A stretch of 64,000 nucleotides of DNA from Rhizobium sp. NXC14. Its GTDB lineage: Bacteria; Pseudomonadota; Alphaproteobacteria; Rhizobiales; Rhizobiaceae. Under the pieces are notes generated by a model. The model was given only the letters and a program-made list of their open reading frames with translations, was not told where the DNA came from and did not search any database. The stretch is from assembly GCF_002117485.1 (NCBI RefSeq), contig NZ_CP021030.1:3413001-3477000 (forward strand). Direction: 5' to 3'. Numbering within the stretch: the first letter of the stretch is position 1; every line of letters begins with the position of its first letter. Shown here piece after piece: positions 52,790 to 63,655 of this stretch. Position numbers and translations under genes: made by a program.

Positions 52790-53134
52790 CGCACTGGCGA
52801 TAGGGAAGGAGCAAGGCAGTTTTGTGTCAAAAAATGAGCGCGTAACGAGAAAAACAACGGCTCTTCGTTCCCCGCGGTCGGCGCCGGACGCATCAGTGTC
52901 GTCAATGGTGCTTCCCACTGTTAGAGCAATCCCAAAAAAGTGCGAAGCGGTTTCCATCCGGCACAAATCCAAAAAGGTTGGAGCGGTTCTGCGCTTCCGT
53001 GACGCTGCACCGCTTTAGCCGCCATCCCGAGCTCTGAGATGACATAACGTGCCCTTTTCCGCGTCCGAAGCGGTCCGCCATCTAGAACATATCATTCGAT
53101 TGACTTACTACAGCTTCGGTGTTATGAATCCGTC
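52790..53134. other. Intergenic region upstream of cecR, containing a RIME-like repeat
   Basis: No gene is seen. The only feature is the repeat at 52921-53018. The last 100 bases hold the cecR promoter. Confidence 0.5.
52921..53018. repeat. RIME-like rhizobial intergenic palindrome
   Basis: The sequence runs TTAGAGCAATCCC, then GTGCGAAGCGG, and ends GAGCGGTTCTGCGC with a matching ACCGCTTTAG arm. The pattern (AGAGCAAT, GAAGCGGTTT, GAGCGGTTCTG) is that of the dispersed rhizobial intergenic elements. The second half folds on itself (AGCGGTTCTGCG against CGCTGCACCGCT, imperfect). It is not known to be mobile. Confidence 0.6.
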
Positions 53135-53839
53135 ATGACCCAGAACAGTGACACTCCAAATCCCCCGGCCTCCGCCCGCGCCGAGATCGCGCGCCAGAAG
53201 ATGCTGACCGCTGCTCTCGATGTCTTCGGGCGCTACGGTTTCGATGGCGCCTCGACGCGCCAGCTGACTGAAGCCGCCGGCGTCAACCTGCAGGCGATCC
53301 CCTATTATTTCGGCAGCAAGGAAGGCCTCTACATCGCCACCGCCGAATATCTGATGATGAGGATCGATGCGCATGTCAGCGGCATGAGGGCGCGCATCGG
53401 AGCGCATCTGGTGGCGCTCGACGCGGCCGGCGAGCCGCTCGGCGAAGCCGACGCCCGCCTTTTCCTGACTGAAGTTCTCCAGACCATGGTGACGCTCTTC
53501 GTCGCCAAGGAATCGGAACCCTGGGCCCGATTCCTCATCCGCGAGCAGATGGAGCCGACGGAAGCTTTCAAGCGGGTCTATCGAGGCATCATGAGGCCGA
53601 TGATCGAAATGGGTCGGCGCCTGGTCGGCGCCATTCTCGGCGAGGATCCTGCGTCCGAACATGTGCGTCTGCGCACTTTCAACCTCGTCGGCAGCATCCT
53701 CATCTTCCGCTTCGCCCATGCCTCCGTACTCGCGCAGATGGAATGGGACGCCTTCGGCCCGGAACAGGTGGAAATCCTGCGCGGCCTTGCTGCCGAACTG
53801 GTCGATGTCATCGGCCCGCCGAAAAGAGGCGCAGCATGA
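53135..53839 (+). CDS. cecR: TetR-family regulator, CecR-like
   Basis: An N-terminal TetR helix-turn-helix ([40 protein letters not shown]) and a C-terminal CecR/DUF1956-type ligand domain ([35 protein letters not shown]). CecR controls the ybhGFSR operon in E. coli, and the same operon follows here, overlapping by ATGA. It likely represses its own operon. ATG at 53135. Confidence 0.87.
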   Translation: MTQNSDTPNPPASARAEIARQKMLTAALDVFGRYGFDGASTRQLTEAAGVNLQAIPYYFGSKEGLYIATAEYLMMRIDAHVSGMRARIGAHLVALDAAGEPLGEADARLFLTEVLQTMVTLFVAKESEPWARFLIREQMEPTEAFKRVYRGIMRPMIEMGRRLVGAILGEDPASEHVRLRTFNLVGSILIFRFAHASVLAQMEWDAFGPEQVEILRGLAAELVDVIGPPKRGAA

Positions 53840-54849
53840 AACGCATCCTTCTCCTCGTGATTCTTCTCCTCCTTGCCGCAGGTGCCGCCGCCTGGTGGTA
53901 CGGCCTGCCCGAAAGGCTCGGCTGGCTGCCCGAGGCGCGTCGCGAATTCGTCCTTTACGGCAATGTCGATATCCGTCAGGTCTCGCTCGGCTTCCGCGTC
54001 AGCGGCCGCCTCTCCGAACTGCGCGTCGACGAGGGCGATGTCGTCAAGAGCGGCACGGTCCTGGCGAAGCTCGACGCTGCGCCCTATGAATTCGCCGTCC
54101 GCTCCGGCGAGGCCAATGCCGCGGCTCTTCGCGCGACGCTCGACAAGCTGAAGGCTGGCCCGCGGTCGACCGAGATCGCTCAGGCGCGAGCTGCCTACGA
54201 CGAAAGCCTGGCGGATCTGCAGAATGCCAATCTCGCTTACGACCGCGCCCGCCAGCTTCGCCCGCAGGGCACGATTTCCGAAGCGAACCTCGACCAGGCG
54301 ACCGCCGCAAAGGCGATGGCCGCCGCCCGCTCGCAATCCGCCATCGAGGCGCTGAAGCTGCTGCAGGAAGGCTCGCGCGTCGAGGACATCGCCGCCGCCG
54401 ACGCCCAGCTGAAGGCCGCCGAGGCCACCCTCGCCTCAGCTCGAACCTCGCTCGCAGATACCGAACTGCGCGCTCCGAACGACGGCGTCATCCTCTCGCG
54501 GGTGCGGGAGAATGGCGCGATCGTCTCGCCGGCCGATACCGTCTTCGTGCTCTCCCTGACAGAGCCGGTCTGGGTGCGCAGCTATGTCGCCGAACCCGAT
54601 CTCGGCCGCGTCCACCCCGGCATGAAAGTATCCGTCACCTCCGATACCCAGCCGGATAGACCCTATGAAGGCACCATCGGCTTCATCTCGCCGGTCGCCG
54701 AATTCACGCCGAAGTCGGTGGAGACGCCTGAACTGAGGACCGATCTCGTCTATCGCCTGAGGATCGTCATCGACAGGCCCGGCCCCGACCTGCGGCAGGG
54801 GATGCCGGTCACCGTGCGGCTGTCCGCGCCGCCGACAGGCGGACAATGA
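53836..54849 (+). CDS. ybhG: HlyD-type membrane-fusion protein YbhG
   Basis: One N-terminal membrane helix ([20 protein letters not shown]) is followed by a lipoyl domain ([20 protein letters not shown]), a coiled coil and the [23 protein letters not shown] return. It bridges YbhFSR to the outer membrane. Its ATG at 53836 overlaps the cecR stop, and it overlaps ybhF by ATGA. Confidence 0.88.
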   Translation: MKRILLLVILLLLAAGAAAWWYGLPERLGWLPEARREFVLYGNVDIRQVSLGFRVSGRLSELRVDEGDVVKSGTVLAKLDAAPYEFAVRSGEANAAALRATLDKLKAGPRSTEIAQARAAYDESLADLQNANLAYDRARQLRPQGTISEANLDQATAAKAMAAARSQSAIEALKLLQEGSRVEDIAAADAQLKAAEATLASARTSLADTELRAPNDGVILSRVRENGAIVSPADTVFVLSLTEPVWVRSYVAEPDLGRVHPGMKVSVTSDTQPDRPYEGTIGFISPVAEFTPKSVETPELRTDLVYRLRIVIDRPGPDLRQGMPVTVRLSAPPTGGQ

Positions 54850-56591
54850 CTGCCCCAGAACCCGGTCGGGACGCCAGGCCGCTCGTTCGGATCGACGGCG
54901 TTACCAAACGCTTCGGCGATGCGCCTGCAGCCCTTAACGCCGTCTCCGGCGTCATCGGCGGCGGCGCGATCACCGGCCTCGTTGGTCCCGACGGCGCCGG
55001 CAAGACGACGCTGATCCGGCTGATGACCGGCCTGATGCTGCCCGACGCCGGAACGATGGAAGTGCTGGGCTTCGACACCAGAAAGAACGCCGCCGGCATT
55101 CAGACGGCGATCGGCTACATGCCGCAGCGCTTCGGTCTTTATGAGGATCTCTCGGTGCAGGAAAACCTCGACCTCTATGCCGATTTGCGCGGCCTGCCGA
55201 AGAGCGAACGCACCGGCGCCTTCGACGAGCTGCTGACCTTCACCGACCTTAAACGCTTCACCGGCAGGCTCGCTGGAAAGCTCTCCGGCGGCATGAAACA
55301 GAAGCTCGGCCTTGCCTGCGCGCTTCTGAAAAAGCCGCGCCTGCTGCTGCTCGACGAACCGGGCGTCGGCGTCGACCCGATCTCGCGCCGCGACCTCTGG
55401 AAGATGGTCGAGAACCTGACTAGGGAAGGCATAGGCGTGGTCTGGTCGACCGCCTATCTCGATGAGGCCGAAGCCTGCGACCACGTGCTGCTCTTGAACC
55501 AGGGAAAACTGCTCTTCTCGGGAAAACCGAATGAAATGACCGAGCGCGTCCGCGACCGCGTCTTCCGGGTCTCCGATGTCACCGGCCGCCATCGGCAGGT
55601 TCTCGCCGAACTCCTGCAGGCCGATGGCGTCATCGACGGGGTGATTCAGGGCGAGGCGATCCGCCTCGTCGCGGCCAGCGGCAAGACCCCCGATATCGGC
55701 AAGGCCGGCGACGGCGCATCGCTTTCCCCCGCCCCACCGCGTTTCGAGGACGCTTTCGTCGATATGCTCGGCGGCGGCCCCCGCGGCCGCTCCCGGCTTG
55801 CCGAAGCGCAAGAGCCGCTGAAAGCCGAGGGTGACCGGCCGGTGATCGAGGCCAGGGGCCTGACCAAGCGCTTCGGCGATTTCACCGCCGCTGACGACAT
55901 CAGCTTCGATATCCGCCGCGGCGAGATCTTCGGCCTGCTCGGTCCGAACGGCGCCGGCAAGTCCACCACCTTCAAGATGCTCTGCGGCCTGTTGAAGCCG
56001 ACCGGCGGCGAAGGCCGCGTCGCCGGTTTCGATCTCCGTCGCGATGCCGCCGAAGCACGCAACCAACTCGGCTATATGGCGCAGAAATTCTCTCTCTACG
56101 GCGATCTTACAGTCATGCAGAACCTGGAATTCTTCGCAGGCGTCTATGGCCTTCGCGGCCAGCGCAGGCGCGAGCGCATAGAGCTGATGGCCGACATTTT
56201 CGATTTCGGCCGCCATGCCCGCGACGCCGCCAAGGATCTGCCGCTCGGGCTCAAGCAACGCCTGGCACTTGCCTGCGCCGTCATGCACGAACCGCGCGCC
56301 CTCTTCCTCGATGAACCGACCTCCGGCGTCGATCCGATCACTCGCCGCGAGTTTTGGACGCATATCAATGGCCTGGTCGAAAAGGGTGTCACCGTGCTCG
56401 TCACCACCCATTTCATGGACGAGGCGGAATATTGCGACCGCATTTCGCTGATCTACCGCGGCCGTTCGATCGCGCTCGGTTCTCCCGATGAGTTGAAGGC
56501 ACGTGTCGCGACAAAGGATGCGCCGGACCCGACGATGGAGGACGCCTTCATCGCGCTGGTGCAGCAATCGGAAGCGGAGGATGCAGCATGA
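54846..56591 (+). CDS. ybhF: Double ABC ATPase YbhF
   Basis: Two complete ATPase domains in one chain. First: Walker [15 protein letters not shown], signature [12 protein letters not shown], Walker [14 protein letters not shown]. Second (from about residue 335): [42 protein letters not shown]. The second signature is LPLGLKQ rather than LSGGQ, which is normal in this family. It powers the YbhS/YbhR exporter, linked in E. coli to resistance to cephalosporins and dyes. Confidence 0.92.
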   Translation: MTAPEPGRDARPLVRIDGVTKRFGDAPAALNAVSGVIGGGAITGLVGPDGAGKTTLIRLMTGLMLPDAGTMEVLGFDTRKNAAGIQTAIGYMPQRFGLYEDLSVQENLDLYADLRGLPKSERTGAFDELLTFTDLKRFTGRLAGKLSGGMKQKLGLACALLKKPRLLLLDEPGVGVDPISRRDLWKMVENLTREGIGVVWSTAYLDEAEACDHVLLLNQGKLLFSGKPNEMTERVRDRVFRVSDVTGRHRQVLAELLQADGVIDGVIQGEAIRLVAASGKTPDIGKAGDGASLSPAPPRFEDAFVDMLGGGPRGRSRLAEAQEPLKAEGDRPVIEARGLTKRFGDFTAADDISFDIRRGEIFGLLGPNGAGKSTTFKMLCGLLKPTGGEGRVAGFDLRRDAAEARNQLGYMAQKFSLYGDLTVMQNLEFFAGVYGLRGQRRRERIELMADIFDFGRHARDAAKDLPLGLKQRLALACAVMHEPRALFLDEPTSGVDPITRREFWTHINGLVEKGVTVLVTTHFMDEAEYCDRISLIYRGRSIALGSPDELKARVATKDAPDPTMEDAFIALVQQSEAEDAA

Positions 56592-57715
56592 GCATTTCCT
56601 CCCGCCGGCTCCGGCGTCTTGCAGCTCTGGTGCGCAAGGAAAGCTTCCAGGCGATCCGCGACCCGAGCAGCATCCTCATCGCCTTCGTACTGCCGCTGAT
56701 CCTGCTCTTCCTCTTCGGCTACGGCGTCTCGCTCGATACAACGCGTACCCGCATAGGCCTCGTGACCGAGGAGATGACGCCGCTGACGCAGGACCTCGCG
56801 GCCAGCTTCCGGGCCTCGCGCTATTTCGACGTGGCGATCAGCCGTGACCGCCGCCTGTTCGAAGAAGATCTCGTGATCGGGAAGGTGCGCGGCATCGTCG
56901 TCATCCCGGCCAATTTCACCACCCGTTATACCGCCGGCAACCGCCCGCAGGTCCAGGTGATTGTCGACGGCTCCGATCCGAACACGGCGAACTTCGTCCA
57001 GAACTATGCGCAGGGCGCCGTTGCCAACTGGGAACAGCAGAGGCAGGCGGACGTCGCCTCCCACAGTCCCGCCATCACAGTCGAGCAGCGCTTCTGGTTC
57101 AATCCGGAGCTGACCAGCCGCAATTTCCTCGTGCCGGGCTCGATCGCCATCGTCATGACGCTGGTCGGCACGCTGCTGACCTCACTCGTCGTCGCCCGCG
57201 AATGGGAGCGCGGGACGATGGAAGCAATGATGGCGACCCCGGTGACGGCCGTCGAGCTGCTTGCCGGCAAGATCCTGCCTTATTTTCTGCTCGGCTTGAC
57301 GTCGATGACGCTCTGCGTTCTGCTTGCGGTCTTTCTCTTCGGCGTGCCGTTCCGCGGCTCGGTCGCTGGCCTTTATGCCCTGTCGGCCGCCTTCCTGATC
57401 CCGGCGCTGGGGCAAGGCCTGTTGATCTCGACGGCAACCAAGAACCAGTTTCTCGCCTCGCAGCTGGCGCTGATCTCCGCCTTCCTGCCGGCCTTCCTGC
57501 TTTCGGGCTTCCTGTTCGAGATCAATTCCATGCCCAGGATCATCAAGTGGATCACCTTCATCGTGCCGGCCCGCTACTTGATCCCCAGCCTGCAGACGGT
57601 GTTTCTCGCTGGCGACATCTGGCCGATGTTCGGACAGGCAATCTCGGTCATGCTGCTGATCGGCGGCGTCATGTTCGTCCTGGCCGCACGCAGCACCAGA
57701 AAGAGGATCGGCTGA
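56588..57715 (+). CDS. ybhS: ABC-2 type permease YbhS
   Basis: A type 2 ABC permease with one membrane helix near the N terminus (SSILIAFVLPLILLFLFGYG), a large periplasmic domain (residues about 50-170) and five C-terminal helices (SIAIVMTLVGTLLTSLVVA, then ALSAAFLIPALGQGLLISTA). It forms the channel with YbhR. It overlaps ybhF by ATGA. 375 aa. Confidence 0.9.
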   Translation: MSISSRRLRRLAALVRKESFQAIRDPSSILIAFVLPLILLFLFGYGVSLDTTRTRIGLVTEEMTPLTQDLAASFRASRYFDVAISRDRRLFEEDLVIGKVRGIVVIPANFTTRYTAGNRPQVQVIVDGSDPNTANFVQNYAQGAVANWEQQRQADVASHSPAITVEQRFWFNPELTSRNFLVPGSIAIVMTLVGTLLTSLVVAREWERGTMEAMMATPVTAVELLAGKILPYFLLGLTSMTLCVLLAVFLFGVPFRGSVAGLYALSAAFLIPALGQGLLISTATKNQFLASQLALISAFLPAFLLSGFLFEINSMPRIIKWITFIVPARYLIPSLQTVFLAGDIWPMFGQAISVMLLIGGVMFVLAARSTRKRIG

Positions 57716-57716
57716 G

Positions 57717-58829
57717 ATGGGATGGACAAGGCTCTACGCCCTCATCGTCAAGGAATTGCTCGCCGTGCTGCGCGACCCCAAGGGACGCGCCATCTTGATC
57801 GGCCCGCCGGTCGTCCAGCTCCTCGTCTTCTCCTATGCGGCGACGCTCGAAGTGCGCAATGTGGACGTCATGATCCTCAACCGCGACAACGGCCATTGGG
57901 GCCAGGAGCTGATCGAGCGTATCGATGGCTCGCCGACCTTCCGCAATATCGGGATCGCCGCCGAACAGGCTGAGGTCCAGGTGGCGATAGACAATCAGAC
58001 GGTCATCGCCGCGATCGAAATCGGCCCGGATTTCTCCCGCAATATCGAAGCGGGAACGCCGACCGACCTGCAGGTGGTGCTCGACGGCCGCCGCTCCAAC
58101 GCCTCGCAGATCGTCGCGGGCTACCTCTCGCAGATCGGTGCGGCGCTTGCTGCCGAGACGCCGGCCGGCAAACGCGCCGGCGCCAGCACCGTCTCATTCG
58201 TGCCGCGCAACTGGTTTAACCCGAACCTCACCTATCAATGGTTCATGGTGCCGAACCTGATCGCCAGCATCGCGCTCCTGATCGGCCTGATCGTCACGGC
58301 ACTGTCGATCGCCCGCGAGCGCGAGCTCGGCACCTTCGATCAGCTGATGGTCTCCCCGTTGCGCCTGCACGAGATCCTGATCGGCAAGCTGATCCCGCCG
58401 ATGATGATCGGTCTCTTCCATATAACCGTCTATATCCTCGCAGCCGTCTTCCTCTTCGAGGTGCCGCTGCGCGGCTCGCTCTTCCTGCTTTACGGCAGCG
58501 CGATCTTCTATCTCGGTTCTGTGGCCGGCCTCGGTCTTTTCATCTCGGCGCTGTCGATGACGCAGCAGCAGGCGATCCTTGGCGCCTTCCTGTTCATGGT
58601 CCCGGCCATGCTGCTCTCGGGCTTCGCGACCCCGATCGAAAACATGCCGGGTTGGCTGCAGCCGATAACCTACGTCAATCCGCTGCGCTATTTCCTGGTG
58701 ATCGTCAAAGGCGTATTCCTCAAGGATATCCCTTTGAGCGAGGTGGTGAACCAGACCATCCCACTGGCGCTGATCGCTACAGTGACGCTCAGCGCCGCTG
58801 CCTGGCTCTTCCGCCGGCGCCTGGAATAA
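57717..58829 (+). CDS. ybhR: ABC-2 type permease YbhR
   Basis: The same architecture as YbhS: N-terminal helix GRAILIGPPVVQLLVFSYAA, large periplasmic part, and five C-terminal helices (NLIASIALLIGLIVTALSIA, GSAIFYLGSVAGLGLFISAL). It is 370 aa and starts one base after ybhS ends. It completes the operon cecR-ybhG-ybhF-ybhS-ybhR. Confidence 0.9.
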   Translation: MGWTRLYALIVKELLAVLRDPKGRAILIGPPVVQLLVFSYAATLEVRNVDVMILNRDNGHWGQELIERIDGSPTFRNIGIAAEQAEVQVAIDNQTVIAAIEIGPDFSRNIEAGTPTDLQVVLDGRRSNASQIVAGYLSQIGAALAAETPAGKRAGASTVSFVPRNWFNPNLTYQWFMVPNLIASIALLIGLIVTALSIARERELGTFDQLMVSPLRLHEILIGKLIPPMMIGLFHITVYILAAVFLFEVPLRGSLFLLYGSAIFYLGSVAGLGLFISALSMTQQQAILGAFLFMVPAMLLSGFATPIENMPGWLQPITYVNPLRYFLVIVKGVFLKDIPLSEVVNQTIPLALIATVTLSAAAWLFRRRLE

Positions 58830-58959
58830 CCCCGTCCCACACATGCAGCGGCCGCCTCACAGAATGTAAACACGCCTTCCAAAGCGTGACTCTTTGCTGC
58901 GGGAACCTCGATTTGGCGACGTCGTTAGTCGAGTGCAACCCCAGCAAAGGAGAAGCAAA

Positions 58960-59355
58960 ATGTACAAGATCATACTTGTCTCCGGCGCCCTTGCGCTGTC
59001 GTCGCTTGCCACCAACGCTCTGGCTGACGGAGCAGTCACCGGTGCAGCTGGTGGCGCTATCACCGGCGCGATCGTCGGTGGTCCTGTGGGTGCCGCAGTA
59101 GGCGGCATCGCCGGCGGTGTCGCCGGTGCCGCTATTGACCCGCCGCCGCGCGAGGTCGTCACCTATGTCGAGCAGCAGCCGGCCCCGACCTCCCGCGTGG
59201 TCGTTGAACAGCCGATCGTCGTCGGCAAGCCGCTTCCGGCGGATGTCGTCGTCACTCCGGTGCCCGACAACCCCAAATACGCCTATACGGTCGTCAACGA
59301 TCGTCGTGTGATCGTTGAACCCCGCACCCATAGAGTCGTGCAGGTCATCGAATAA
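58960..59355 (+). CDS. Secreted glycine-zipper / DUF1236-like protein
   Basis: A signal peptide (IILVSGALALSSLATNALA) precedes a glycine-zipper segment (TGAAGGAITGAIVGGPVGAA) and a C-terminal beta-rich segment with DVVVTPVPDNPKYAYTVVND, the DUF1236-type end. Such proteins are periplasmic or outer-membrane associated; the role is unknown. The ATG at 58960 has AAAGGAGAAG upstream and a strong terminator follows the stop. Confidence 0.78.
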   Translation: MYKIILVSGALALSSLATNALADGAVTGAAGGAITGAIVGGPVGAAVGGIAGGVAGAAIDPPPREVVTYVEQQPAPTSRVVVEQPIVVGKPLPADVVVTPVPDNPKYAYTVVNDRRVIVEPRTHRVVQVIE

Positions 59356-59396
59356 TCAAGCGATCGAGACCGCCTGCTGCGGCTCGACTACCTCCG

Positions 59397-59420
59397 GCCC
59401 CGCTTCGGCGGGGCTTTTTT
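59397..59420 (+). terminator. Rho-independent terminator
   Basis: GCCCCGC, TTCG loop, GCGGGGC, then six T. A textbook terminator 41 bases after the stop of the gene at 58960. Confidence 0.92.
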
Positions 59421-59504
59421 CTACGATTGCACCAACAATCAATCGGCGCGCGATAGCACGGCAAACCGCCGTCTGAACGGCGGCTTCCATATCCCAAGCG
59501 GAGA

Positions 59505-60548
59505 TCAGACTTTCAGCTCGCGCCGGTCGCGCTCCGTCACCATGGCGAGATCGAGGACCTTCTGCAGGTTGGCGGCGTGGCGGAAGTTCGGGTCGGGCTG
59601 GATGCCGCTTGCCACCGCTTCGGCGAAGCGCTGGTAGTTGGTTGGCACCGGCGGCGCTTCGATCTCCTTCCAGCTGGCGGTCTCGGCATCCTCTCCGAGG
59701 CAGCCGCGCAACTCGGACCCAGCCGGGCGATTGATGACTTCAAGGCTGCCTTTTTCGCCATAGATGCGCAGCTTAAGCTCATTCAGATGGCCCGTCGCCC
59801 AGCGGCTGGCATGGATGACGCCGAGCGCGCCGTTGGCGAAATCGACGGCCATGGTAAAGCTGTCATTCGCGTCGAGCATATACTCGCCGATCTGGCCGCC
59901 CGGCGCCTTGTTGAAGGTTTTCAGCCGGGCAAAGACGTGGTCGATGTCGGTCGCGGCGCCGTAAGCAGCGAAATCGAGGATGTGGATGCCGACGTCGCCG
60001 AGCACCCCGTTCGAGCCGTGGCCGGTGGAAAGCCGCCACAGCCAGGTCGATTCGGTACGCCAGTCGCCCCAGGCGCGCGAGACGAGCCAGCTCTGGAGAT
60101 AGGAGGCCTCCACATGCTTGATCGTGCCGAGTTCGCCTGATAGCACCATCTCGCGGGCACGTTGCAGCGGCGCAACGTTGCGATAGGTGAGGTTCACCAT
60201 GTTGATGACACCGGCCTTTTCGGCCGCTTCCGTCATCTCCAGCGCCTTAGGATAGTTTTCCGCCAACGGCTTCTCGCAGAGCACATGTTTGCCGGCCGCA
60301 ATCAGCGCCATGGTGGTCGGGTGATGGATGCGATCGGGCGTGATGTTCGTCGCCGCATCGAACTCGCCCCAGGCGATCGCCTCATCCAACGAATGAAACC
60401 GCTTTTCGATATTGAACTTGTCGGCAAAGGCGGAAAGCCGGTCGGGATCGGTGTCGACGGCGCCAACCACCGTCACCCCGTCGATTTTGCTGAAGTGGGT
60501 GAGCTGGCTTTTCGCCATCACGCCCGTGCCAAGAACGAGTAGTCGCAT
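59505..60548 (-). CDS. Gfo/Idh/MocA-family oxidoreductase (ThuB-like)
   Basis: A Rossmann domain (MRLLVLGTGVMAKSQLTHFS) and the family signature HVLCEKPLAENYPKAL (catalytic Lys in EKP) are followed by the alpha/beta catalytic domain with GDVGIHILDFAAYG. Length 347 aa. It lies 9 bases after a ThuA-like gene; ThuB with ThuA oxidises trehalose and related disaccharides in Sinorhizobium. The usual transport genes are missing here, so this is a paralogue with unknown sugar. Confidence 0.87.
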   Translation of the reverse strand: MRLLVLGTGVMAKSQLTHFSKIDGVTVVGAVDTDPDRLSAFADKFNIEKRFHSLDEAIAWGEFDAATNITPDRIHHPTTMALIAAGKHVLCEKPLAENYPKALEMTEAAEKAGVINMVNLTYRNVAPLQRAREMVLSGELGTIKHVEASYLQSWLVSRAWGDWRTESTWLWRLSTGHGSNGVLGDVGIHILDFAAYGAATDIDHVFARLKTFNKAPGGQIGEYMLDANDSFTMAVDFANGALGVIHASRWATGHLNELKLRIYGEKGSLEVINRPAGSELRGCLGEDAETASWKEIEAPPVPTNYQRFAEAVASGIQPDPNFRHAANLQKVLDLAMVTERDRRELKV

Positions 60549-60557
60549 GGATGCTCC

Positions 60558-61343
<786 letters not shown>

Positions 61344-61537
61344 GCTGTGCTCCTCTGGAAGCTGGAAGGATCGTTTAGGCGGGAAAGGCAGAATTCAAAG
61401 CGCTTTGGAAAAAGGCGCTGGGTGCGCCTCGATCTCCATAACGTCCGAGCAACACATAACGCTTTGTCAGAAGTTTGACAAAGGGGAAATTTTCTCTCGT
61501 GAGACTCCGGAGAGCCTTCTGAGATATAACAATGAAA

Positions 61538-61879
61538 TCAATGAGAAACGGATTTCGAGAACAGATTGACGACGATGACGCCCGATATGATCAGCCCGAG
61601 GCCGACAATGGCCGGCAGGTCGAGGCGCTGCTTGAAAAAGATCAGGCCGACCGACGAAATCAGCACGATTCCCAAAGCGCTCCAAATCGCATAGGCGATG
61701 CCGACGGGAATGCTCTTCAGCGTCAAGGACAGGCAATAGAAGGCCGCCGCATAACAGGCGACGACAAGCGCCGTCGGCCCGATGCGGGTAAACTGCTGCG
61801 ACAATTGCAGCGCCGTAGTGCCGATGACTTCGAGCACGACGGCTGCAAAGAGCAGCCCGTAGATGGCGGCCTGGCTCAT
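61538..61879 (-). CDS. Small multidrug resistance (SMR) efflux protein
   Basis: A 113-residue protein with four membrane helices. The conserved Glu of the first helix is residue 17 in LLFAAVVLEVIGTTALQLS, the drug- and proton-binding site of EmrE-type pumps. The second helix has SLTLKSIPVGIAYAIWSALG, typical of EmrE/QacE. I start at ATG 61879, preceded by AAAGGAATTC. It follows the TetR gene on the same strand by 19 bases, so the regulator likely controls it. Confidence 0.88.
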   Translation of the reverse strand: MSQAAIYGLLFAAVVLEVIGTTALQLSQQFTRIGPTALVVACYAAAFYCLSLTLKSIPVGIAYAIWSALGIVLISSVGLIFFKQRLDLPAIVGLGLIISGVIVVNLFSKSVSH

Positions 61880-61898
61880 GACGAATTCCTTTTTCGGA

Positions 61899-62462
61899 TT
61901 ACTTTCCCGTGAGCTCGACAAGACGGCTGATGAGATTCCGCCTCAGGGCACTGCTGATGTCATGGCTCTCCAACGTGTCGGCAAACCACAGCCCATCGGC
62001 GGCGAACCGCACGATCTGAGCATCGAGCGAGGAGTCGGTGCCGACATATTCCTCAGCCCGCGCCTGCACCCATTGGCGCCAGCGAAGGCGCAGCCTGGGT
62101 TCGGCGAGAAGCGCGATCGTCACCTGCGTCCAGCTCCTGGAATCGTCGGGACGATCCTTGAGACCGGAGACCGCCCTGAGATAGGCCCGGGTGAAGCGTC
62201 CCTGCGGCACGGGATCGCCGCGCATCAGTTCCTCGATATCCGCATCGAACCTTTCGAGCAGGCTCTCGAACAGCGCGTCGAGCAGCGCATTCTTCGTCGG
62301 GAAGTGATGCAGCAATCCGCCCTTGCTGACGCTGGAGGCGGCGGAGACCGCATCGAGTGTCACGGCCGCCATGCCTTCGCTGGCGGCAAGGCGCGCTGCG
62401 ACCTCCAGCAATTCCTGGCGCACGAGAGCCGGTTGTTTCTTGCGGTGATGAGCGTTTGACAT
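61899..62462 (-). CDS. TetR/AcrR-family regulator of the SMR pump
   Basis: The N-terminal HTH is RQELLEVAARLAASEGMAAV with VSAASSVSKGGLLHHFPTKN, the classic TetR recognition region. The C domain is about 130 residues. It is 187 aa, starts at ATG 62462 and precedes the SMR gene. A likely operator lies 14 bases upstream of its start. Confidence 0.87.
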   Translation of the reverse strand: MSNAHHRKKQPALVRQELLEVAARLAASEGMAAVTLDAVSAASSVSKGGLLHHFPTKNALLDALFESLLERFDADIEELMRGDPVPQGRFTRAYLRAVSGLKDRPDDSRSWTQVTIALLAEPRLRLRWRQWVQARAEEYVGTDSSLDAQIVRFAADGLWFADTLESHDISSALRRNLISRLVELTGK

Positions 62463-62475
62463 GCGTCATAAAGAT

Positions 62476-62489
62476 ACCGTCCAGACGGT
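62476..62489. promoter_or_regulatory. Palindromic operator candidate for the TetR gene
   Basis: ACCGTC and GACGGT are exact inverted half-sites around CA. Such ACCGTC/GACGGT palindromes are common for TetR proteins. It lies 14-27 bases upstream of the ATG at 62462, where it would block its own promoter. Confidence 0.6.
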
Positions 62490-62606
62490 TTTGTCAAGGA
62501 GAATCGCTGCAAACCCCTGGCCCCAGGCATCATGCGCGAAATGCCGCGGCACCTTGATGACAGTTGTGGTTGTTTTCCATCAGGTGCATGAAGGATCGGG
62601 AGTAGA

Positions 62607-63017
62607 ATGATATCGGGGAATGGTTTCGTGACGGAGAAGGTCACCACTCTATACGAAGCGATCGGCGGCAATGCCGCCGTACGGGCGCTGACGCACCGCT
62701 TCTATGCGCTGATGGATACGCTGCCGGAGGCAAAAAACGTGCGTGCCGTACACCCGCCGAGCCTCGAAGGCAGCGAAGAGAAATTCTACGAATATATGAC
62801 CGGCTATCTCGGCGGCCCGCCGCTCTATATCGACAAGCGCGGCCATCCGCGCCTGCGCAGCCGCCATTTCGTTGCCGAAATCGGGCCTATCGAACGGGAC
62901 GAATGGCTGCTCTGCTTCCGCCGCGCGCTCGACGAGACGATCGCAAGTCAGGCGCTGCGCGATCTCATCTGGGCGCCGGTCGAGCGCCTTGCCTATCATA
63001 TGCAGAACAAGGAATAG
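62607..63017 (+). CDS. Group II truncated haemoglobin
   Basis: The 136-residue protein has TTLYEAIGGNAAVRALTHRF at the start, the YMTGYLGGPPLYIDKRGHPR loop and LRSRHF with the proximal His, which matches group II truncated globins. Such proteins bind oxygen or NO. A GGGAGTAG site precedes the ATG at 62607. The DUF423 gene starts two bases after its stop. Confidence 0.85.
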   Translation: MISGNGFVTEKVTTLYEAIGGNAAVRALTHRFYALMDTLPEAKNVRAVHPPSLEGSEEKFYEYMTGYLGGPPLYIDKRGHPRLRSRHFVAEIGPIERDEWLLCFRRALDETIASQALRDLIWAPVERLAYHMQNKE

Positions 63018-63019
63018 TC

Positions 63020-63391
63020 ATGAGCCTGAACGCGCGCATCGAGCCGGTGCTCTATCTCTTCGCCGGCTTGTTCGGCGTGGCCGGCGTGGCGCTCGCCGCG
63101 CTTGCCGCCCATGGCGGCGGTGAGGCCAACCTTGCGGCATCCGCCTCCGCCATGTGCCTTGCACACGCCCCTGCCCTGCTCGCTTTGGCCCTCGGCACCG
63201 CCAAGCTCAAAACCGCCTGGCTCGCCGGTTTTCTGATGATCGTGGGAACCCTGCTCTTTGCCGGCGATCTTGTTACGCTCCGCTTCTCCGGCTCCGGCCT
63301 CTTCCCCTACGCCGCGCCGACCGGCGGCTGGGCGATGATGCTCGGCTGGCTGGCTGTGGCGGCAGGTGCTGTCTTTCGCGTGCGGTTTTAG
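63020..63391 (+). CDS. DUF423 membrane protein
   Basis: A 123-residue protein with four hydrophobic segments (YLFAGLFGVAGVALAALAAH, ALLALALGTAKLKTAWLAGF and others) and the conserved GTLLFAGDLVTLRFSG. This family is widespread and of unknown function. It is coupled to the globin gene by a two-base gap. Confidence 0.83.
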   Translation: MSLNARIEPVLYLFAGLFGVAGVALAALAAHGGGEANLAASASAMCLAHAPALLALALGTAKLKTAWLAGFLMIVGTLLFAGDLVTLRFSGSGLFPYAAPTGGWAMMLGWLAVAAGAVFRVRF

Positions 63392-63489
63392 GGGCTTGGA
63401 AAACTCGGCCGCTTGTCTATGAGGGTACGTTGCAGCAGAGTATCCATCCGCAAACTGAGCGGCTGATGGGAGTCCGCTGCCCTCTCTTC

Positions 63490-63610
63490 CCTGTGCTCGT
63501 CACAGGGATCCAGCGCGCCCAAGTCCTTGGGCGCGGGAGACTCTCTTCAGGCCCTACGGGTCATTCACGGGACGGACGCGCCGTGGCTGGATTCCTGTGA
63601 CGGGCACAGG
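63490..63610. repeat. Palindromic intergenic repeat (25-bp arms)
   Basis: CCTGTGCTCGTCACAGGGATC begins the left arm (63490-63514) and the right arm (63586-63610) is its reverse complement with two mismatches. Between them is another small hairpin (GCGCCCAAG against TTGGGCGC). Similar palindromes are dispersed in rhizobial genomes. Confidence 0.6.
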
Positions 63611-63655
63611 AATGAGCGTGGGGAACGCCTCGCCTTCCACTCGTAAAAACTGCCA

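Noticed and set aside
54750..56567. Long antisense open frame (about 600 codons) opposite ybhF
   Set aside because: The plus strand encodes a clear double ABC ATPase. The antisense frame is a by-product of GC-rich codon use and has no recognisable domain.
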